Below are positions 32,771 to 42,164 of a DNA stretch of 49,785 nucleotides, in pieces. The DNA is taken from assembly GCA_947601655.1 (NCBI GenBank), contig CANQGG010000011.1:1-49785 (forward strand). Reading direction: 5' to 3'. Each line of letters opens with the position of its first letter. Position 1 is the first letter of the stretch. A model generated the notes under the pieces. It made no database searches, was not told the origin of the DNA, and saw only the letters and a list, made by a program, of their open reading frames with translations. This stretch comes from an uncultured Akkermansia sp. Lineage in GTDB: Bacteria; Verrucomicrobiota; Verrucomicrobiia; Verrucomicrobiales; Akkermansiaceae. The translations under genes and the position numbers were made by a program.

Positions 32771-35700
32771 TCAGAAGCCCATGCGGACGCCAAGCGCGGC
32801 GTTCCATGCATTCGCGTGCTCTCGCAGCTCGCCTCCCGCATTCACGTAGATCTGCGAGTTCGGCGTCACAGGCACGTTCACTCCCGCGCCAAACTGGAAC
32901 GCCGTGCTGCCCGTCTTCGAGCCGTACACGCTCTGCGTGAAGTTCGGATCTGCCAGCAGCGCCACGTTCGCCACACTCCGGCGGTCGCCCATGTCCTGCG
33001 CCACGTTCGCATGCACCTCCGTGCTCACCGTGCGGTTGACAGCTTTCGCAGAGTTGATCGCCGCCAGCCACCGCAGCCCAAGACCCAGCGTCACCGTGTC
33101 GCGCGTCTGCTTCTCTGCGGCAAGGCCTACATTCCCCGCGTTCTTCTCGCTGAAGCCGTCCATGCTCGTGTGCATCACTGCCACGTTGAAGAGCGGCTGG
33201 AGAATGTTGCTCTTGTTGTCTTTTACCGGGTGAAAGTCATACGTGAGTTCCCACATCGCACCCAGGCTGCTGCCGCTCGTGTTGCTCGTGGCGGTGTAGC
33301 TGCCCGCTCCGTAGTTCACCGTGCGTTTGAGATCCGCCTCATTCGTGCCGAGAGTGAAGAGCAGCGTGTTGCCCCAGCGTCCGTTCTTCGCCTGGCTCCA
33401 GAAGCTCACGGTGTACGTATCCAGATCTCCCTTGGCATAATCCGCTGCACGCGCTTCCAGGTCGCCATAGCTGGCAGAAAGGCTCACACCGACACTCCAG
33501 TGAGCGTCCACCTGAGCATCGATGCCAACGGCGCCGCCCCAGGAATTGAGGCGATAGCCGCTCTCATCGCCGACGCTGTGCTGCTCGGAGAAGAAGCTGG
33601 TACCTTCCACCCAGACGTGGGAGTTCTTGCAGGGACGCTGCTGGGCAGTTGCCTCGTCGGCATTGCCGGCGCAGCGCAGGCGGGCGGCCTGCAGGGCGTG
33701 GTCGCGCACGCGGCCCATTTGGTTGCGCAGGGCAGCGCTCTGTGCGGCGGAGAGTGAAGTCAATGTGCTGCCTGCCACGGCGGCGCGGATGCGATTTGCC
33801 TCCGCATGGTTGCTGTCGATCACCGAACCGATCGCCGTTGTTACCTTCAACACATCCGGATCGGAGTTGAGGTGATGCTCGCTGACATGATGGTTGAGCA
33901 ACATGCCTCCTGCGTACGCTACTTGACTTCCCGCTGATTCACGTATGTCGGCAGCACTGTAGGTCTCCATGTCGAGCACAAGGTCTTTCGGATTTTTTCT
34001 CGCCTCTCTCGGTTGAACGTCTAAAGCGACTGCCTCTGCTGCATCCGCATTCGTAAACACGATCCTGGCGCTCTTGAAGATACCCTTCAGCACATTGTCA
34101 AGCCGGACTCTGGCTTCCAGTTCTCCACTTGCCAACTGTCTCGATTTATCATCGTCCCCCATATAGCTCGCCGCCGTGTACACATCTTTGCCCGACATGA
34201 TGATGATTCCCTTCAGCGACTTGCCCGAGTGTTCCGCGATAATATCGGAGAGGTTGTGGATCCTGAACGTCGCGCCATTCTCGATGACCAGCGTTCCCGT
34301 GCAAGTCAGCATGCCGGGGTTTTCGACAGCGCCGCTCTCTCCCCAGAATGCTTCATCATCGAGATGCAGGCCGATATCGACGGTATCCTCCGTATGGATT
34401 ACAAAGTCTCCGATCTTGTTGTTCGTGGACGTATCTTGGAGCTTGTATGTGGCGCCTGCGTCATCGGCAGACTTCACGGAGCCGAGAGTATTATTGCCCC
34501 CCTGCGTCAGATCGAGGGCGCTGTTGTCTTGCATGGTGAAGTCACAACCGTCGGCATTCATGCCGCTGACACTGAAATTGTCCTCCACCTTTGCCTGACC
34601 ACTCAGCGTCCCGGAGAACACCTGCCCCTCTTCGTTGCTGACGATTAAGTTCTTCCCAGTGATAGTTTCGTCTCCGGTCAGATTGCCAAGCGTTGCTTCA
34701 TGGGTGCCGAAATTAACATTGTCGGCGCCTTCTCCCATCTCGATGGTCAGATTTTGATCAAGATCGAATTCGTCGCCAAAGGTTATATCTCCATCCAGCA
34801 CCAAGGTACCGGAACCAGTAATGCTTCCCTTGCTCCCGGACAGATCACTTGTACCGGAAAGCGTAAGCGTGCCGTCCACTTCCAGCGTACCGCTCACATC
34901 CAGCGTGCCGCTGATGGAACTCTCGCTGCCCTCGCCAAGTACCAGCGCTCCCTCCTCCACGGTGACATCGCCTCCTGCCTTCAGCCCTCCGTCCAGCGTA
35001 AGCGTTCCTTCGCCGGTCTTGTGGAGATTCACGCCCTTGTCGGCTGTGAGCAACCCCTTGAATGTAGAATCAGGAGTACCGGTCGGAAAGGCAGATGGCG
35101 TGTTATCGAGGTTGACTTCCCCTTCCCCCGTGATATGCAAGTTATGATCCCCTTCCAACTGTTCGAGAGTACCGCCGGTCGTGGATTTCAGCTCTGTGTC
35201 ACCATCAATCACGACCTTGGTGGCTTTACTCACCCCATCATCCAAATCCCCGGAATATGCCCCGGATTCATTCGGCTGCAACTTCTGCGTCGATGCCCAC
35301 ACATTGCTGATATCGCCCGTGATGAGCAACTTGCCGGGAGTTTCACCTTCAGGACCCGTTACGGTGGCAGCATAAAGTCCCCAGCCATCCCCAATTTTGA
35401 AGAAATCATTCGGGACTCCGTCGCCCTCGCCCAACGTCAAGGAGCCGTTGGTGAACCACACCTCTATTTGCACCTTCCCATCCTCGGCGCCACTGAATAT
35501 GCCATCGACAAATTTACCGTCAAAATTGAGCGTTATCTCTGCACCCGATCCCAGTTCGACCGTCCCGTCGTTGTCCTCGAACTCAATGAGAGCCGCGTAG
35601 CCTTCAGGCGCTTCACCGCCTCCCGTTGTGAGATATGCACTGCCGGTACCCACCGTGATGGAGTTCGTGCCTACATTTCTGAGAGTGAGCGTTGAGCCCG

Positions 35701-37366
35701 CTTTCAGTCCCGTGATTCGAGTGTTCGCGCCCCCTATGCGGAAGCCATTCCTTGTATCCCTTTTCACAAACTCACCTCGTTCCTCATCCCATTCCTGGTA
35801 ATGTTTGAATGTGAATTCCGGTGAAATTTTGGAGGCATCCAAGCCTCCCAGATCCACCGTACCATGATAATCCTTATCCGTCTGGATGATCACATTTTTG
35901 CGAAGCAACACGCTGTCTCCCGTCTGTGCCGCATTGTTTTCTCCTAAAATGATTTGACCACCACCAACTAGCAAATCCCCCCAAATACCTTGCCATGAGT
36001 CACGCGAAGCATTGACGGTATATTCTGACACATCGAGCGTCGAATTCCCGTGGAGTTCAAAAATCGTGTCACGTTCAGTTGCAGCCAAAGTTGCCTGCGC
36101 TTCCTCATTATCAGGCTTATTCTCCAGACTTTTTAACAGGGAATCAAATACGCCTATGAATCCTCCCTTGCCTTTGATAACAAGAATTCCGCCGTCGTCG
36201 ATAATGATTCGTGTTGAAAAATGCAATTCAACGAAGTCAGAGGAGTAAAATGTAGTAGTCTGAGCTCCTAGATATGACCCCCCAAATATCATTTTACCGC
36301 CATTAGCAATTTGTATCTCTGTATTCTTCCTAATATATTTTTTCTCTGGGTGATTGATTGGATGGTTCTGTATCTCATTGACACTTATATTGCCATTTGT
36401 TGAAAACTCGCTCCCTTTCCCATCAACGATAATTCGCAGGTTCGTGTTTGCCCCTGAGTTAGAGTCCGATCTTGATATTTCAATATTACCTCCATAGAAT
36501 TTACCTCCGTTGAGCACTTTGATTGTAGTATCTGTCGTTGCCCCTGCAGCCGCACAAAGTCCGATGCTATTATAGTCTATTTCCTTGTTACTCGTATGAC
36601 CGTCTTCTACATCCATCCTTCCTCCATCCAACGTCAAGACGGTCGTAGCAATGGTGTTTACTAAGGAAGAGCTAGTACCTATAAATCCAATTCTCAACTT
36701 GTCTTTTCCTGCTTTAATCAACCCGCCCTCGTAAACATTGATCGATGTCACCAATTCTGCGCTACCATACGCTTCTGAGACGACTAATGTGCCGTCACCT
36801 GATTCGGCATCCAGTGTTCCCCCCTGAAAGATATTTAAGGTCCCTGATACGAAGCAATCAGAAATTGAACCTGATGTTGCATACGCGTAGAAAAGATGAC
36901 CACGAGCTGAATAATTTCCCGAGGCCTTGATGGTTCCGTACAAATTAATGGTATTATCTGTGGTGTTGTACGTAGGATGATCTGAGGAACTTCTGTACCC
37001 GGAGGCAACTTGTCCTGTTCCGGCAATCTCAAAAGTGCATCCGCTTCCGACATCCAACAAAACACCCCCTCCAAATATCAAATTTTTGGTATAAGCAACG
37101 GGAAACTCTCCTCCATAAAATCTCACCGAGTTATTTTCATCTTCATTATCAATTCTTAGTATGACTTTCTTATCAATATACCACCCTCCGGCATTCATTT
37201 TCGTTGCATACTCTGTAATGTCAGAAAACACGTACAGGTTCCCATCCCATTCCGATACATCAATGGGGTCCTCGCCGATTTTCAACTCATATTTGCCATA
37301 GGTCGGCAGGACGGTCAGCACCGCCATGAGGGCGGTGAATAATCCAACTGGTAGATGAAGTTTCAT
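32771..37366 (-). CDS. Autotransporter outer-membrane beta-barrel protein
   Basis: A 1531-residue type Va autotransporter. ATG 37366 gives a signal peptide MKLHLPVGLFTALMAVLTVL ending PTYG. The passenger (~30-1250) is a long series of beta-helix turns, with PATR-like passenger repeats such as LHKTGEGTLTLDGG and VEEGALVLGEG at ~780-830. From ~1255 (NSHVWVEGTSFFSEQHS) the C-terminal ~270 residues form the 12-strand translocator, ending in ALGVRMGF with the C-terminal Phe needed for BAM insertion. Composition differs along the gene: the 5' third (35.8-37.3 kb) is AT-rich, while the barrel is GC-rich, as expected if passengers are swapped onto a conserved barrel. The surface role and ligand are unknown. 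A strong dyad lies 76 nt upstream. Confidence 0.92.
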   Translation of the reverse strand: MKLHLPVGLFTALMAVLTVLPTYGKYELKIGEDPIDVSEWDGNLYVFSDITEYATKMNAGGWYIDKKVILRIDNEDENNSVRFYGGEFPVAYTKNLIFGGGVLLDVGSGCTFEIAGTGQVASGYRSSSDHPTYNTTDNTINLYGTIKASGNYSARGHLFYAYATSGSISDCFVSGTLNIFQGGTLDAESGDGTLVVSEAYGSAELVTSINVYEGGLIKAGKDKLRIGFIGTSSSLVNTIATTVLTLDGGRMDVEDGHTSNKEIDYNSIGLCAAAGATTDTTIKVLNGGKFYGGNIEISRSDSNSGANTNLRIIVDGKGSEFSTNGNISVNEIQNHPINHPEKKYIRKNTEIQIANGGKMIFGGSYLGAQTTTFYSSDFVELHFSTRIIIDDGGILVIKGKGGFIGVFDSLLKSLENKPDNEEAQATLAATERDTIFELHGNSTLDVSEYTVNASRDSWQGIWGDLLVGGGQIILGENNAAQTGDSVLLRKNVIIQTDKDYHGTVDLGGLDASKISPEFTFKHYQEWDEERGEFVKRDTRNGFRIGGANTRITGLKAGSTLTLRNVGTNSITVGTGSAYLTTGGGEAPEGYAALIEFEDNDGTVELGSGAEITLNFDGKFVDGIFSGAEDGKVQIEVWFTNGSLTLGEGDGVPNDFFKIGDGWGLYAATVTGPEGETPGKLLITGDISNVWASTQKLQPNESGAYSGDLDDGVSKATKVVIDGDTELKSTTGGTLEQLEGDHNLHITGEGEVNLDNTPSAFPTGTPDSTFKGLLTADKGVNLHKTGEGTLTLDGGLKAGGDVTVEEGALVLGEGSESSISGTLDVSGTLEVDGTLTLSGTSDLSGSKGSITGSGTLVLDGDITFGDEFDLDQNLTIEMGEGADNVNFGTHEATLGNLTGDETITGKNLIVSNEEGQVFSGTLSGQAKVEDNFSVSGMNADGCDFTMQDNSALDLTQGGNNTLGSVKSADDAGATYKLQDTSTNNKIGDFVIHTEDTVDIGLHLDDEAFWGESGAVENPGMLTCTGTLVIENGATFRIHNLSDIIAEHSGKSLKGIIIMSGKDVYTAASYMGDDDKSRQLASGELEARVRLDNVLKGIFKSARIVFTNADAAEAVALDVQPREARKNPKDLVLDMETYSAADIRESAGSQVAYAGGMLLNHHVSEHHLNSDPDVLKVTTAIGSVIDSNHAEANRIRAAVAGSTLTSLSAAQSAALRNQMGRVRDHALQAARLRCAGNADEATAQQRPCKNSHVWVEGTSFFSEQHSVGDESGYRLNSWGGAVGIDAQVDAHWSVGVSLSASYGDLEARAADYAKGDLDTYTVSFWSQAKNGRWGNTLLFTLGTNEADLKRTVNYGAGSYTATSNTSGSSLGAMWELTYDFHPVKDNKSNILQPLFNVAVMHTSMDGFSEKNAGNVGLAAEKQTRDTVTLGLGLRWLAAINSAKAVNRTVSTEVHANVAQDMGDRRSVANVALLADPNFTQSVYGSKTGSTAFQFGAGVNVPVTPNSQIYVNAGGELREHANAWNAALGVRMGF

Positions 37367-37441
37367 AGTGCGTATAGGATAAATTTGCTTCAAGGAGGCT
37401 GTTGCGGCATGATTCTTACCGCGGCTGCGCCTCGGGGGAAA

Positions 37442-37466
37442 GGATACGTATTTGGAATACGTATCC
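37442..37466. promoter_or_regulatory. Perfect 11-bp dyad upstream of the autotransporter
   Basis: GGATACGTATT (37442-37452), spacer TGG, AATACGTATCC (37456-37466). The arms are perfectly complementary, 76 nt from the start codon. A 14-nt part (ATACGTATTCCAAA) recurs in inverse orientation at 37599-37612 beside a TTGACA. Two-fold symmetry and repetition suggest a regulator operator, or a recombinase-type site for phase switching. Confidence 0.6.
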
Positions 37467-37976
37467 GCACAAACTTAAGAGTCTGACTATGTGAGGCCTG
37501 AAAAAACTTAACAAACTAATTTCGAGATCTGAAAGAGACATGCCTCTCTAATAAGGCATTGAAAAAGAAGGATAAAAAAATTCAAATCGAGGCTTGACAT
37601 ACGTATTCCAAAAACGTCATCCCACGAAACAGAAGTGGGACCGGAGAGGGAAAATATATTAAATGGGAATGCGACAGATTTCTCCCCACCCACATATGCA
37701 ACAAGATTTACGCCGAGAACGATTCTACTGCGCGCAGGAACATGGGCAAATGTCTCTAAAAACGCGCTTGACACTTACGATTTACTACAAAATCACCCGA
37801 CGGTCTTGATCTTCATGCTCACTTTCGCCAGCAACGCCAATCCCTCCAAATTTCACGCCTCACTGATGTGGATCAGCTCGTAGTACTTTTCGTAGCTACG
37901 CGTTTTTATTTCCTACGTTGCTTCCTGCTCCATGGTTTCCTCACGCGCCAGCCGAGGAGCTTGTCGTGATGCAGGC
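37467..37976. other. Gene-free AT-rich region upstream of the autotransporter
   Basis: About 510 nt without a supported gene. It holds a hairpin ATGCCT/AGGCAT (37540-37545/37554-37559), the second copy of the ATACGTATTCCAAA motif (37599-37612), two TTGACA boxes (37594-37599 and 37769-37774) without clear -10 partners, and a short stem CGTAG/CTACG (37879-37883/37896-37900) followed by TTTTT. Openings of 88 and 82 codons on opposite strands look random. Confidence 0.5.
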
Positions 37977-38006
37977 TTGACAATTCCCCGGGCGATGGAG
38001 TAGTAT
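37977..38006 (+). promoter_or_regulatory. Predicted khpA-priA promoter
   Basis: TTGACA (37977-37982), 18 nt, TAGTAT (38001-38006). The start near 38013 leaves about 25 nt before the khpA ATG. Confidence 0.6.
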
Positions 38007-38037
38007 GAGGACACAAGGAAGAACGCCCTGAAACGCC

Positions 38038-38313
38038 ATGCAGCAGCTTATTGAAAAAATTGGAAAATACTTGCTTACGGTTACTACGCCACTCATCAAG
38101 CATCCTGAGACGTTACAGCTCCGTGTTGCACGCGCGAAAGATCTCAATATGGTGCGCTTCCGCCTTGTAGCGGATCCTGATGATGTGGCTATCCTCGTAG
38201 GACGTAACGGGATGACGGCATCAGCTATCCGTTCCCTCGCCAAAGCCACGGGGGAAAAAGAAGGGATGCGGGTTGTAGTTCGTATCATCTCTTCTGATGA
38301 AGTGAACGAATGA
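38038..38313 (+). CDS. khpA: KH-domain RNA-binding protein (KhpA/YlqC-like)
   Basis: A 91-residue single KH-domain protein. The core VAILVGRNGMTASAIRSLAKA carries the GxxG loop (GRNG) that grips single-stranded RNA, preceded by VRFRLVADPDD and followed by GEKEGMRVVVRIIS. The N-terminal helix (LIEKIGKYLLTVTTPLIKHP) matches the KhpA type, although this protein is longer than the usual ~75 residues by a short linker. KhpA-type proteins affect RNA-based control, division or rRNA metabolism in other bacteria. priA begins 24 nt later. A promoter with a TTGACA box precedes it. Confidence 0.85.
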   Translation: MQQLIEKIGKYLLTVTTPLIKHPETLQLRVARAKDLNMVRFRLVADPDDVAILVGRNGMTASAIRSLAKATGEKEGMRVVVRIISSDEVNE

Positions 38314-38337
38314 TTCCCGGATGCCGTGCTGCCCGGT

Positions 38338-40578
38338 ATGGATCAGCCGGGACCGCAGAGGACGGTCCGTGTCCTGGTGGACGGTTTGGGTGACAGGGTG
38401 TTCGATTACGCTCTGCCGAAGGGAATAGAGGTGCAGCGAGGTTGTCGGGTTGAGGTGCCGCTGCGTAGTCGGCGGGCCACCGGCACTGTGATGGAGCTAC
38501 CGGAGGCGGGAAAATGCGATCTACCGGATGTAGCTCTCAAGCCCATTATTCGTGTACTGGAGGGTGATTCTGAGGTAAGCAAAGAGCTGATGGATTTGGC
38601 AGAATGGGCGGCGCGGTACTATGCCGCGCCAGTTGAGCAGATGCTGCGCTGCATCGTGCCAGAACCAGTGCGCAGTGAAAATCACGACCCGAAGACGCGC
38701 AAGGTAGTTCGTCTAACACGACGCCCCTCAGAGGATGAATTCAACCGAATGAAAGCGCGTGCGCCACGGCAAGCCGCCATTATACAAACTCTCATGGCAA
38801 GCGAGAACGGCTGCGAGGCACTCTCTGCATTAGGGAGAGGAGGAGCGCTTCCCTCCTGCCGTTTGCTCGAAAAGCGAGGTTATGTACGTCTGGAACTCGA
38901 AACAGTGCATCGCGACCCTGCCGGAAGAGAGGATTTCGCACCCACACAACCGCTCACTCTGAACGAGGAACAAAAGATGGCGCTTGGGTGTGTATTAGAG
39001 GCTCTTGAAGACGACGATAGAAAACCAATTCTCCTGCAAGGTGTTACAGGAAGCGGAAAGACGGAGGTATATCTACAGGCTGCCGCGGAAGTAATTTCAC
39101 GAGGGAGGGGAGTACTGATTCTTGTCCCAGAAATTTCTCTCACTCCGCAAACTATGTCGCGCTTCAAGAGTCGCTTCGCGAATTCTCCCGGAATGGTTGC
39201 TATTTTGCACAGTGCGATGAGCGATGGAGAGAGATACGATGAATGGCACTCTATTCGCCGTGGACGCGCCCGAATCGTAATCGGTCCTCGTTCAGCTCTT
39301 TTTGCACCTGTAGCGAACCTCGGGCTCATCATTGTGGATGAGGAACATGATTCCTCGTACAAACAGGAAAGTGCACCGCGATACCATGGACGTGATCTCG
39401 CCGTATTGCGAGCGCACATGGAAGGCGCCGCCATTGTCCTTGGCTCTGCTACCCCCTCCCTGGAAAGCATCCACAACGCCATGCTGGGAAAATACAAACT
39501 TGTACGCATGGATCACCGGGCGGATGGGCAACGTTTGCCGCTCACACGCGTGCTGGATATGCGCAGCGAAGCGAAGGATAAACGCTTCATGGGGTTAGTC
39601 TCGGAGCGGCTGAAGAACGCCATTGAACAACGTCTGCGGCGCGGGGAGCAGTCAATCCTGCTACTGAATCGCCGCGGTTTTGCTCGTGCTTTGCAATGTC
39701 CGGATTGCGGATACGTCGCTACCTGCGAGCATTGCTCCTTGCCACTAACGTATCACATAACCGAGAACCGACTTATCTGCCACATCTGCGGTTATCACGC
39801 TGTAGTGCCAATGGAATGTCCCAAGTGCCGAAGTCGCGCGATTCAGTTGCAGGGTAGTGGCACACAGAAAATTGAAGAGCTGCTGAAGCGATTTTTCCCC
39901 GAGGCAAGAATTCAGCGGATAGATGCAGATGTAACCGCGCGGAAAAACGCCCTGCGTGACATCATGGAAGCCTTTCGTGCACACCGAATCGATATATTAC
40001 TGGGTACGCAAATGATTTCCAAAGGACTGGATTTCCCTCGGGTAACACTAGTGGGAGTGTTGAATGCAGACCTGGGGCTATGCATACCTGATCCGCGAGC
40101 AGCGGAAAGAACTTTCCAGCTGCTCACTCAGGTAGCAGGGCGAGCCGGACGCGGGAATGTGGAAGGCGAAGTAATTATCCAGACATACACCCCACAGGCC
40201 GCTGCAATCCAGTATGCCCGGCGTCACGACACAGATGGATTCGCGAAAAATGAGCTGGAGTTACGAGAAAGGTTTGCTTTCCCTCCCTTCTGCCATATGG
40301 CCGTGCTCACTGTACGCTCGGAAAAGGAAGATCTGGCAGATTTTGCAATCAAAACTCTTTACAAGCGGTTGCAGCCGGTATTGCCGCGCGGAACAGAGAT
40401 CAGCGCACCCCTTCCTGCGCCGATTGCAAAAGCATACGGGCAATACCGCTACCAATGCGTGCTGAAAGCACCCCGGGCACGCGTGTTTTCTGAGGTCGTA
40501 GCAAAACAAATCTCTCTACTCTCCCCGGGAGAAAACGTCACCGTGACGCTGGATGTGGACGCCTACAGTTTCATGTAA
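38338..40578 (+). CDS. priA: Primosomal replication restart helicase PriA
   Basis: A 746-residue superfamily 2 helicase that reloads the replisome at stalled forks. The N-terminal 3' DNA-end-binding domain begins TVRVLVDGLGDRVFDYALP. The helicase has Walker A GVTGSGKTEVYLQAAAE, Walker B DEEHDSSYKQESAPRYHGR and a GSATPSLES motif. The zinc-binding insert carries CPDCGYVATCEHC and CHICGYH with CPKC, and the second RecA lobe has GTQMISKGLDFPRVTLVGVL and QVAGRAGRG. ATG 38338 is preferred to the GTG at 38326; neither has a clear ribosome site. The 3' end overlaps the convergent pseudouridine synthase by 8 nt. Confidence 0.95.
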   Translation: MDQPGPQRTVRVLVDGLGDRVFDYALPKGIEVQRGCRVEVPLRSRRATGTVMELPEAGKCDLPDVALKPIIRVLEGDSEVSKELMDLAEWAARYYAAPVEQMLRCIVPEPVRSENHDPKTRKVVRLTRRPSEDEFNRMKARAPRQAAIIQTLMASENGCEALSALGRGGALPSCRLLEKRGYVRLELETVHRDPAGREDFAPTQPLTLNEEQKMALGCVLEALEDDDRKPILLQGVTGSGKTEVYLQAAAEVISRGRGVLILVPEISLTPQTMSRFKSRFANSPGMVAILHSAMSDGERYDEWHSIRRGRARIVIGPRSALFAPVANLGLIIVDEEHDSSYKQESAPRYHGRDLAVLRAHMEGAAIVLGSATPSLESIHNAMLGKYKLVRMDHRADGQRLPLTRVLDMRSEAKDKRFMGLVSERLKNAIEQRLRRGEQSILLLNRRGFARALQCPDCGYVATCEHCSLPLTYHITENRLICHICGYHAVVPMECPKCRSRAIQLQGSGTQKIEELLKRFFPEARIQRIDADVTARKNALRDIMEAFRAHRIDILLGTQMISKGLDFPRVTLVGVLNADLGLCIPDPRAAERTFQLLTQVAGRAGRGNVEGEVIIQTYTPQAAAIQYARRHDTDGFAKNELELRERFAFPPFCHMAVLTVRSEKEDLADFAIKTLYKRLQPVLPRGTEISAPLPAPIAKAYGQYRYQCVLKAPRARVFSEVVAKQISLLSPGENVTVTLDVDAYSFM

Positions 40579-41335
40579 TCAACGTTGCCATTTCCTCCGG
40601 AGGGTCACTGTGCACCCGTATTCGACTTCCGTGCAGAGGAAAATCCAAATCACAGGCGTGTAGGGCGTGACGTCTTATGATGAGTTTGTCGGCAAGCTCC
40701 CTGGTCCATCCCTCCCGGATAAAGCGCAGGTAACAACTTTCATCTCCTCCGTATATCTTATCCCCAAGAATCGGATACCCCATGTGGGCCAGATGAGCAC
40801 GGATCTGATGCATCCTCCCTGTAATGGGAATACAGCGCACCAATGATACCATCGGCACTTTCCCGCTCGCTCTCATCCTGCGCAGAGTATGAAATTCTGT
40901 ACGGCATGGCTTACCGGACGGATGGCACGCGCGGCGAACATGGATGGCGCTGGCTTCTACAGCCTCCATGGAAGCCAGAGCTTCGGCGCAGCACGCGTAT
41001 TCCCATGTCGGTTGTCCGCGCACAATGGCGAGGTACTGCTTGTGAATACGTCTCTGCTGCATGGCGCAACCAAGTTCGTGGGCAGCTTCGGCATTTTTCG
41101 CGATGAGCACGAGACCGCTTGTCTCACGATCCAAGCGATTGATAAGAGATAGCTTCCCGCCAGTAGCCAATTCATAGGTCAGAAGCTCTTGCACGCCCTG
41201 CAGCAACGTATATTCCCGTTCTCGCCCAGTGGGATGCATCAACAGCGGCGCCGCCTTATCCACAACGATGACGTCCTCATCCTCATAGATTACATCGAAA
41301 GACGCGTTTACCGCAATGGGTTCATCTCTCACCAT
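40571..41335 (-). CDS. RluA-family pseudouridine synthase
   Basis: A 254-residue enzyme isomerising uridines in rRNA or tRNA. Family motifs are DVIVVDKAAPLLMHPTG, the catalytic LINRLDRETSGLVLIAKN (Asp of RLDRETSG), QYLAIVRGQPTW, and PITGRMHQIRAHLAHMGYPI with the conserved RxHQIRxH. The target site (RluA, RluC, RluD or TruC type) cannot be decided from sequence. ATG 41335 lies inside the end of the upstream rsuA-like gene (14-nt overlap), giving coupled translation. ATG 41374 would lengthen the overlap. The S4 domain is absent, so it is the RluA/TruC-like short form. Confidence 0.88.
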   Translation of the reverse strand: MVRDEPIAVNASFDVIYEDEDVIVVDKAAPLLMHPTGREREYTLLQGVQELLTYELATGGKLSLINRLDRETSGLVLIAKNAEAAHELGCAMQQRRIHKQYLAIVRGQPTWEYACCAEALASMEAVEASAIHVRRACHPSGKPCRTEFHTLRRMRASGKVPMVSLVRCIPITGRMHQIRAHLAHMGYPILGDKIYGGDESCYLRFIREGWTRELADKLIIRRHALHACDLDFPLHGSRIRVHSDPPEEMATLIT

Positions 41336-42038
41336 GGCCGCAGAAGGTAGTGGGATCAATACTGCACCATTCACCGGGCGCCAAATTCAAATCGTTTAGT
41401 TGAAGATGCCCAACAGCTTCGCGATGCAACCGGATAACCGGAGCCCCAACAGCTGCCAACATGCGTCGCACCTGGTGGTAACGCCCTTCTTCCAGGGTGA
41501 TTTTTCCGTGCGTGACGTCTGTGAGTTCAAGTTTCGCCGGCAAGCACGGGTCCTTTTCACCCTTTAACATGAATCCGCCACTCGCAAAGAGCGCGGAAGC
41601 TTCCTCCGGGATAGGAGACCCCGTCTCAAAGGAATAGAGCTTTGGTACGTGTTTCCTCGGACTCGTCAAACGATGCACAAAGCAACCATCATCGCTGAAG
41701 AGAAGGAGTCCTGACGTATTTTTATCCAACCGACCAACACACTCCACTCGAGGATTCCTACGAGCCCACTCCGCCGGTAACAACTCGAAAACAAGCTTGC
41801 TGGTTTTTTCTTCTGCATGCGAGCACACATACCCAACTGGCTTGTGCAGCGCAACGTATATTCCATCCGGAAATGGAATTTTTTCCCCGTCGACAAGCAC
41901 TTCGTCCACATTTACATGCTGCCCGGGAGAGGTGATATTTGCGCCGTCTCTGCCTCGGACCCGACCGGAGCGCAACAAAGCAGGCGCTTCCCGACGTGCG
42001 CAGTATCCGTACCGTACCAGCAGGGCATCCAGTCTCAT
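41322..42038 (-). CDS. RsuA-family pseudouridine synthase
   Basis: A 238-residue RsuA/RluB/RluE-type synthase. An S4 RNA-binding segment begins MRLDALLVRYGYCARREAPA. The catalytic part has YVALHKPVGYVCSHAEE, RVECVGRLDKNTSGLLLFS (Asp of GRLDKNTSG), and EGRYHQVRRMLAAVGAPVI. Substrate is a specific uridine of 16S or 23S rRNA; the exact site is not readable. It is the first gene of a minus-strand pair with the RluA-family gene, and the two overlap by 14 nt. No promoter is assigned; the gap to the divergent TPR gene is 126 nt. Confidence 0.9.
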   Translation of the reverse strand: MRLDALLVRYGYCARREAPALLRSGRVRGRDGANITSPGQHVNVDEVLVDGEKIPFPDGIYVALHKPVGYVCSHAEEKTSKLVFELLPAEWARRNPRVECVGRLDKNTSGLLLFSDDGCFVHRLTSPRKHVPKLYSFETGSPIPEEASALFASGGFMLKGEKDPCLPAKLELTDVTHGKITLEEGRYHQVRRMLAAVGAPVIRLHREAVGHLQLNDLNLAPGEWCSIDPTTFCGHGER

Positions 42039-42164
42039 CCTGCGCCGAATTTATCATCATTTTTTTGAAAAACAAGGTTGAAGTCTGCTCTTTTTTGTGA
42101 TAAAAGTTCGGGGAAGGTGGGGCGTATCTCCTCGCCAATCCGTCTTTAATCCGCTTCTCCCTCC

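Noticed and set aside
32759..33757. Long plus-strand frame opposite the autotransporter barrel
   Set aside because: Arg/His/Val-biased composition, a shadow of the GC-rich barrel; the barrel frame is fully consistent with the family.
34700..35695. A 331-codon plus-strand frame opposite the autotransporter passenger
   Set aside because: Antisense shadow; no motif, and the passenger frame is continuous.
37508..37883. Opposed 88- and 82-codon frames upstream of the autotransporter
   Set aside because: Overlapping on opposite strands, no motifs, no ribosome sites.
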